From the NCBI GenBank assembly GCA_001574975.1, contig KQ965731.1:124001-188000 (forward strand): a stretch of DNA of 64,000 nt, given 5' to 3'. Below the pieces are notes generated by a model. It saw only the letters and a list, made by a program, of their open reading frames with translations, had not been told where the DNA came from and ran no database searches. Shown here piece after piece: positions 58,311 through 64,000 of this stretch. Source of the stretch: Gonapodya prolifera JEL478. Taxonomy: Eukaryota > Monoblepharomycota > Monoblepharidomycetes > Monoblepharidales > Gonapodyaceae. A program made the position numbers and the translations under genes. Every line of letters starts with the position of its first letter. The first letter of the stretch is position 1.

Positions 58311-59342
58311 TTAAAGTTCGATAGACCCGCCCCTCACATTATCTACGACATCCTTTAATTTGCGGAATCCCGCAAGTTTGTGGGACTTTTGGTATGCTGC
58401 GACTCTTGTGTCCGTTCAGAAAGGAATGAATTCGCATCAAAACCTTTAACGTACTCACCTCCCCGATGGTGATACCATGGGGAAAAGTATTACTTTGGTC
58501 CGTTGGGCTGGCGTTGGGGAGCAGGCAGGAATCGTTTGAAAGTAAGGTGATACTGTACTTGAACTGGGTGACGTGGAGGGCTCCACTGCGTCTTGAAGCT
58601 CTGCGAAGGTAATAGCATGCGGGACATTCAATTCGTCTGGTGACACTCGTCGTCCCAAGAAGGTCTCGTATATTCTGTTGAGAGAAAAATGTGAGAGAAA
58701 AACTGGTTACGTAAGAGAAAAATGTCCACCACGTTGTTCATTGCGTCTAACTCACCCTTTTCCCAAAAAGCAAACAACTTTGGGCTTGTACTTCAAGAGC
58801 TTGGATTTCAAAGGAATAACACCGTCCATGAATTCTTGCTTGGAAATGTCGCTTGCACCTTCCAACACACACTTCTGAGGTTCTGTCGGAATACATGGAA
58901 AGAAGCTCTTACTCCTAGATGGTCGACTGACCAAATTCGTGAACCCCATCGAGAATTCCTTGGGACAAGTGTGGTCGTCAGAGTACGAGAGGGGCCTGTC
59001 CACGAGACCCGACTCGAAAAGGCACGGCCAGAATGCATTGTTTGGCCCCGCGCTGTGAGCCGCCAATCAATGACGGCCAACGATGAATGTTCACGCAGAG
59101 CATACTAATGATGGGATTTCTGGCTGGATTTGATCCCGGGATTGATGCCTTTTCATAACAGGCAGTCTTTCATCAATTTTATCGACGAGGACAAAACAAA
59201 TGATACCTGTGAATAAGATGTCGAGGTCCATCGCCAAATGGTCTGGAATCGGTTGCAAATTTTGATTTCCTCCTCCCTTTTCTGCTTCCTTCGGTCCTAG
59301 AGCCGCGGACCTCGACGATTTGCGGACACGCACAGGCCCCAT
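58311..59342 (-). CDS. TDG: G/T(U)-mismatch DNA glycosylase of the TDG/Mug family (243 aa)
   Basis: Exons 59207-59342, 59106-59148, 58913-59052, 58756-58858, 58459-58674 and 58311-58404, all in phase. It contains FTGINPGIKSSQKS (with the catalytic-type Asn of GINPG), HHYAGPNNAFWPCLFESGLV, PKEFSMGFTNLVSRPSRSAS (the intercalating-loop region), YKPKVVCFLGKG and the C-terminal GRVAAYQKSHKLAGFRKLKD. Exon joins fall inside motifs: the GINPG Gly codon and the HHY Tyr codon are both split. Mug/TDG enzymes excise U or T opposite G. The usual Gly before HHYA is Ser here. The gene converges on CCT5 with 61 bp between stops. Confidence 0.92.
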
Positions 59343-59550
59343 AGGCACGGTTTCTGGGAGGTAGTTGGGGAAGACGAGACAAACGTTGAAGAAGGGATAT
59401 TCGCCCGGTGACCGCAGATTCTGCCGGAGGCATGAATATAAATTGTCAACTACACATCTTTCAAAATTCCTCCGTTATATATTCAGAGTGTACCTGCCCA
59501 TTTACAACATTATTAAAGTGAGGGGAAGAGGAGTAGAGAATTCAATACGC

Positions 59551-62374
59551 TCAAGCATCTCTCGCGTTGAGTTCCGTGTCGGACGCAAGCTCGCGGGCCC
59601 ACTCCTCAGACGTCTTGCGCATCCGGATCTCGTACATCCAGATCAATTGAACGCACACCATGGCGGCGAGTGTCAGCGCGAACGAGATCCCTGTGCAAAA
59701 TTGTGTGACGTTGATTTACAGTCTTGAAAAGTCCAAGAAGCACGCTCTACTCACAGATGGCGTTGATGTAGAGCGGAGCCCAGGAATTTGGGTACGCGAA
59801 AGGAGCGACTGGTGTGGGATGTGTCGTTTAGTAATGAACCACGTTCCGCCAAGCAGTTCGTTCGCAACTCACTGAACCCGCCAATGTTTCCAATGGCGAT
59901 CGTCAGACCCGTAGCAGTGGCCTGGGCAGTGCTTCCCTTGAGGGTGTTTGCGCGGTAGGAGAAGAGAATGGGGAGTGCGGGTCCGGCGAAAGCGGAGACA
60001 AACATGAAGAAGCTAGGGGGATGTGTGAAACGAGGGTCAGATGGTGGCGTCCAACACTGCGCATTCCGCGACCACTCACTATCGAAGCCCCGGAGCCCAC
60101 AGCCTGATCTGTCCGGTCAACAACAAGGCGGATCCAACAAGACCGGTAAACAGAGCGAATTGGACTTCGCCACAACAAGTGTCGGTGTTGTTCAGAGACG
60201 GGCGTACTCATGCGGCTCTACACGGAAAACAACTCACTGTGCATCGGCCGCTCCTTGTACTTGTCCGAGCGCCAGCCCCAGTATTGGTCGAATACGGCGG
60301 TGACGACACCTGGCCATGCAGACATCAAATTGGCCATGTTTCCTGACCCAACAGGCGTGTTAGATCTGTTTGCACTCGAGGTCGAGGACGGCATGTTCTT
60401 TCTCACCAGTGAAACCCAATCCGGCGATGATTGACGGTCTAAAGTAGGTCGTTCCGTATCCTGGAAGCACCATGAAGAAGGCAGCAAGCTGAGACGGAAG
60501 ACGGGACGGTGAACGGTTGCTCTGGTGCGCAAATCGCGGGTATCGGTGACTTACCGAGAACAAGATTAGGACGGGGTCCTTGAGGGTGACCCAGAACTCG
60601 TTCAGATCAAAGTGCTTCTCGGTGAGCGACGCGGCCGTGGTGGGGAGGCGCGCAATGGCGATTTCTTGCTCGCGGGGTGTGAGGAAGAATTGGGACTAGT
60701 GTGTGAGGGGGACAGCACGCGTTGTAAAGCTGTAAAGTGAAGATAGGTCCCCTTGAGAGGTAGTAGACTCACGTTTTGGGGGAAGTTTGGCAGCATGAAG
60801 AAGGCGACGAAGCCGACAATGACCGAGGGTGCGCCTGGACATGTCGCAGGACGTTTGTGTGTTAGACACAACGTACTTACGATAGACCAAAAACAACTCA
60901 CCTTCGAGTATAAGAATCCACTGCCATCCCTTCAAGTTACCCTGGCCGTTGAGCTGTGCAAGTGCTGATGGAGGGGTGGGTATTGGTCATGAAGTGCACA
61001 AGGCTGGAAATAGGCGCGAGAGTCTCACCGGTCGCGAGCAGGCCGCTGAAGGCGGACGCAATGGAGTTGAAGGAGAACAGGACGGCCTTTTGAAGAAAAA
61101 AAACGGGTTGGTATGTCGGAGGGGTGAAGGGGTGGATAGCGCAGGGCGGTACGTACGACACGGGTAGAGATTTCGTGTTTCTGCAAGGGGAAAAGGAGTA
61201 GTTAAGGGTACAGCACTTAGTGAGTGACGGTGTGTGATGACTAACCCTGTACCAGAACGTGAAGAAGAACATGACGCCTCTGTGTGTGTTTGGAGGTGGG
61301 TTGGGGGTCAGTGACGTAACAGATTTTCGCGACGGCACACAAACGCTCACGGGAAGAGACCGGCCTGGATAAAAATGGGACCACGATCAGCACGACTGGC
61401 AGGACACAACAACGCCGTGAAGAGAACGTACCTCTGCAGCACCGAGCAAGGCGCGACAGGCCATGATCCCTGCAAAGTTTGACGCAAAGGCCTGGCATGT
61501 GGAGATGATTCCCCATGTGACCATCTGAGAACATGGCATGGGAGCGGTGCGTAGATGTGCAGGGTTGGTTTAATGGGTGTGAAAAAGAAGAGGGAAAGGG
61601 AACAGAACAAGACACTCACGATCCGGGCAAGCCAGATTTTCGGGCCAGCGATGCGCATCATGAAGTTGCTGGGGACTTCGAGAAGACAGTACTGGGTGGA
61701 AGTGGAAGGGGGGATTGTGAGTTTGGTGACGATGTGACGCCTTCCCTTCGACTTCCACGTCGCCTAATCTCTCCTCCGAGTGCGGTGTTCCTTGTCCGCT
61801 TGCAATTTTCCCGGTGTCTCCTGTCCTCCCGAAAAGAAGGGACTCTATTCTCGAGGACTTACCGGAATAAAGAAAATTGCGACGGTCCAGTTGAATTGGA
61901 AGTTGTCCAGACCCAGAGAGGCCTCCATTGTGTCGCTGCGTGTGCGAGTGAGCGGAGCGTCAGCACGAACGTGGAAGATGATGAGAGGTGAAGCGGAAAA
62001 ACTGACCCTTTTACGTCATTGTTGGCGACCTTGGCTGGAACAAATAAGAGCGAGATGGTAAGAAGATGGTGAAACAATGACAACGGAAAAGGGAAGCAGG
62101 AAGTGGGAGGACGTACCGTTACCAATGTTGACACGGTCGAGGAAGGCGAGAAAGTACATGAACGAGACGAGCGGGATGATTCGCCAGTCGAGCTTTTTGA
62201 CAAGGGCTTTCTCCTCTTCGGGCTGCGTGGCAGTGGAATCGAAAACAAAGCGAGTTGAATGGCGAGGGAAGGAGAGTTGGGAGTGGGGAGCTGAGCGGCG
62301 AGACTCACGGAGTAAGAGACGTACTGATCGTCGCCCTTGAGCGCCTTCTCTGCCGTGTCTGCGGTGTCTGCCAT
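59551..62374 (-). CDS. MFS anion:cation symporter, Dal5/TNA1-like permease (479 aa)
   Basis: Nineteen exons: 62309-62374, 62117-62222, 62007-62034, 61863-61935, 61620-61691, 61432-61524, 61351-61364, 61246-61279, 61157-61180, 61029-61086, 60902-60964, 60773-60834, 60555-60695, 60407-60488, 60238-60342, 60080-60164, 59873-60012, 59755-59808 and 59551-59690. Phases close to 479 residues. The family start KALVKKLDWRIIPLVSFMYF plus LAFLDRVNIGNAKV is clear. About 12 membrane helices follow, with the Dal5-type loop 4-5 (LLGAAEAGLFPGVMFFFTFW) and the central loop (SQFFLTPREQEIAIARLP). Relatives import allantoate, nicotinate, pantothenate or similar anions at the plasma membrane; the substrate is not predictable here. 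Exons of 14, 24, 28 and 34 nt are striking. Confidence 0.93.
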
Positions 62375-64000
62375 TGCTGCGTGGTGTGGAGTGAGTGTCG
62401 CGAATGGATTGCGATCTGTGTTTGCCCTCCGTGGTTTTCATTTTGAGCTTCAGGCGGAGCCCATCTGGCCGACGGAAGCGCCGAACCCCTTGAGGCACCG
62501 TCCCCCAAAATGTTCCCCACTTGTCTCCCCCGTTTCATTAAAATTCGAATCTGGAGCCTGTGCGCTGGGAGAGGAGGGGCCGGCGGTGGGTGCGATGCAG
62601 CGCAAAATCTGCGGCGTGCTAGGGAGAGAAGAGAGGCTGGGAGACAGCAGTGGCGTCAGCTGGCGCAGCCAAAACCTTAATCTGGCAAATCGTTTTCTGG
62701 GCCGTGGAATTTACGTTTGGACAGCAGCGGCGTTTGGTAATAGTATACGGCACGCGAGATAGTGTTTTTCTTCATTTTAGTGTCAAGTCTACGTTGCCGA
62801 AAATGGGAGACGTTGCAAACAGAGTGCGAAGACGGAAGCAAATGGATTTGCGCAGGTAGCGGAAAAGGGACGCCGCTCGCCGACTGCTCACCGATGAAAG
62901 ACGGAAGCAAAACGAGTGTTGAGAGACGGGGGTAGCGCACCGACGGAGTTCAGCACACAAGAGAAAGAAATTTGAAATTAAATTCATGCAACTCCACACG
63001 TTGATACCCTTTTCCACGGCATCAGCGCCGACATCGTCTCCACAACATGCCCACTTGTGCATCTCTTTGACACTTAGCAACGCAAAGTGCCGATAGGGCT
63101 GAGAAAAATATGAATGCGTCAACGGTGTGGTGGATGATATCGACGCTTTCCCTTTCCCTTCCCCGAGAGATGAATTTTGGAAACGTATAGAGAATTGGTC
63201 ATTTGAGCTGCACGAATGAAGTTACCTAAACACCACGATCGCCCCCCAATATCTGTTCGTGGTCACACGGTCTCTGGTCTCACGAATCCGCCTCTCTCAC
63301 GGTCTGACCGGGCCGAAATCCGTCGCCACAGCATCGTCCATCGCCACACCATTCAATTTCCGTATGTACGCGCCTACTCCTCGACATCAAAAAGTAGCGT
63401 TCATTTTTTTAGCTCATTGTCCGAGACCTAAGCGCGAAAGTCGGGACTAGCGCGAAGCGTTGACCGTGGCGTGGAGGGAGTTGCAAGGCCTAAGCGCGAA
63501 GCGCTAACCGAGGAGCCTGCTGGAGGCGAATCAACCTTAGCCTTTTCATTTTTCAACGCATTCACTTGCGGAGTCCTGAGCGTCGTATGGGAATGAGCCG
63601 GTTGTCTCACCCAAAAGACGGAAGAGAAGCGTGAGACCACACGAAGACCGATTCAATTGTCGAGACAGAACAAGGCACACATACCGTTCGCTTGCCCTTC
63701 CGCTGTCACCGGGCACTTGAAGGAGGATCAGGTCCACGTCCACGGAGCAAACACCCCACGTGTCGCACGCATTTGCATACATGGTTTTTCACATCACAAA
63801 GTGTCCGACAGCCCGCTGCCTGCTCTGGACATCTTCTTTGAGGTGTTCATTTGTCGCCATAAGAATGAGTGACGGTTGACTTCGCATTGTACCGTCCGCA
63901 GGAGCGCGACCGAAGCACACCGAAGCACACCGAAGCAACACTCGCCAAGTCGACTTACAAAAAACATTCACGCAGCACGCAGCACCCACACACTCGCCAC
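62375..64000. other. Region without a supported gene
   Basis: 1.6 kb upstream of the permease gene to the window end. Open frames are short, and a plus-strand candidate at 63216-63431 could use a GTATGT donor but runs into stops after the intron. A GC-rich repeat sits near 63427-63505: cctaagcgcgaa occurs at 63428 and again near 63491, the second time within agcgc-gaa-gcgct, a small perfect hairpin. At 63909-63938 cgaagcacac is repeated in tandem. A gene starting near or past 64000 is possible. Confidence 0.4.

Noticed and set aside
63216-63431. A possible short gene start with a GTATGT donor
   Set aside because: All reading frames hit stops soon after the best acceptor, and no conserved feature is seen.
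1-64000. Mobile elements, virus-like fossils, CRISPR arrays, tRNA or rRNA genes
   Set aside because: No transposase, reverse transcriptase, capsid-like or integrase motifs, no long terminal repeats, no regularly spaced repeat array, and no tRNA or rRNA features were noticed.

Overview
The window is nuclear DNA of a fungus: genes carry many short GT-AG introns (mostly 50-85 nt) and lie on both strands. The best organism clue is a sperm-tail PG-rich (STPGR/SHIPPO) protein at 51.4-53.1 kb, a family tied to flagella, next to a fungal-type set (MED7, MIS12, PEX11, DUR3, a Dal5-type permease). Together they suggest a flagellated, zoosporic (chytrid-like) fungus. The species is not determined. I rebuilt exon chains by hand and checked that splice phases and total lengths stay in frame; chains that do not close fully are marked. 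I saw no transposon, retroelement, virus-like element, tRNA or rRNA.

Layout. 0-1 kb: a clipped unknown gene and a small membrane ORF. 2.5-9 kb: a very long protein with three C2H2 fingers. 9.5-11.7 kb: a double-UBA protein with clathrin-box and NPF motifs. 11.9-13.4 kb: a 7-TM receptor. 14-16.1 kb: an intronless bZIP factor. 17-20.4 kb: the urea transporter DUR3 behind a GATA-site-rich promoter. 21.5-23.7 kb: a PA-TM-RING E3 ligase. 23.9-25.7 kb: an ankyrin/coiled-coil/SH3 protein. 25.9-27.3 kb: a GT31 galactosyltransferase. 27.3-28.0 kb: a nucleoside deaminase. 28.2-29.6 kb: an alpha/beta hydrolase. 29.7-31.0 kb: an unknown protein. 31.3-37.4 kb: a DUSP-USP deubiquitinase. 38.1-40.3 kb: a small membrane ORF and a RAI1/DXO-like nuclease. 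40.9-44.0 kb: a D-amino-acid-oxidase-like enzyme interrupted by a roughly 440-residue acidic insert. 44.1-46.8 kb: MIS12 and MED7. 47.3-53.1 kb: a 1240-residue coiled-coil protein and the STPGR protein. 53.3-54.5 kb: PEX11. 55.0-59.3 kb: UBE2C-type E2, CCT5 and TDG/Mug glycosylase. 59.6-62.4 kb: a Dal5-type MFS permease. The last 1.6 kb has no gene I can support.

Themes. There is no operon-like logic, but nitrogen uptake and use recurs (DUR3, Dal5-type permease, a DAAO-like oxidase ending in a peroxisomal AKL signal, a deaminase). Ubiquitin biology also recurs (RING E3, DUSP-USP, UBE2C-type E2, UBA adaptor), as do peroxisomes (PEX11, DAAO) and cell division (MIS12, UBE2C). Intron density is uneven: the two permeases carry 18-19 introns each with micro-exons down to 8 nt, while the bZIP gene and two others have none.

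The most unusual items are the split DAAO-like gene, the three zinc fingers each cut by an intron at the same residue, the double-UBA adaptor with an unrecognised N-terminus, and the long coiled-coil protein beside the flagellar gene.
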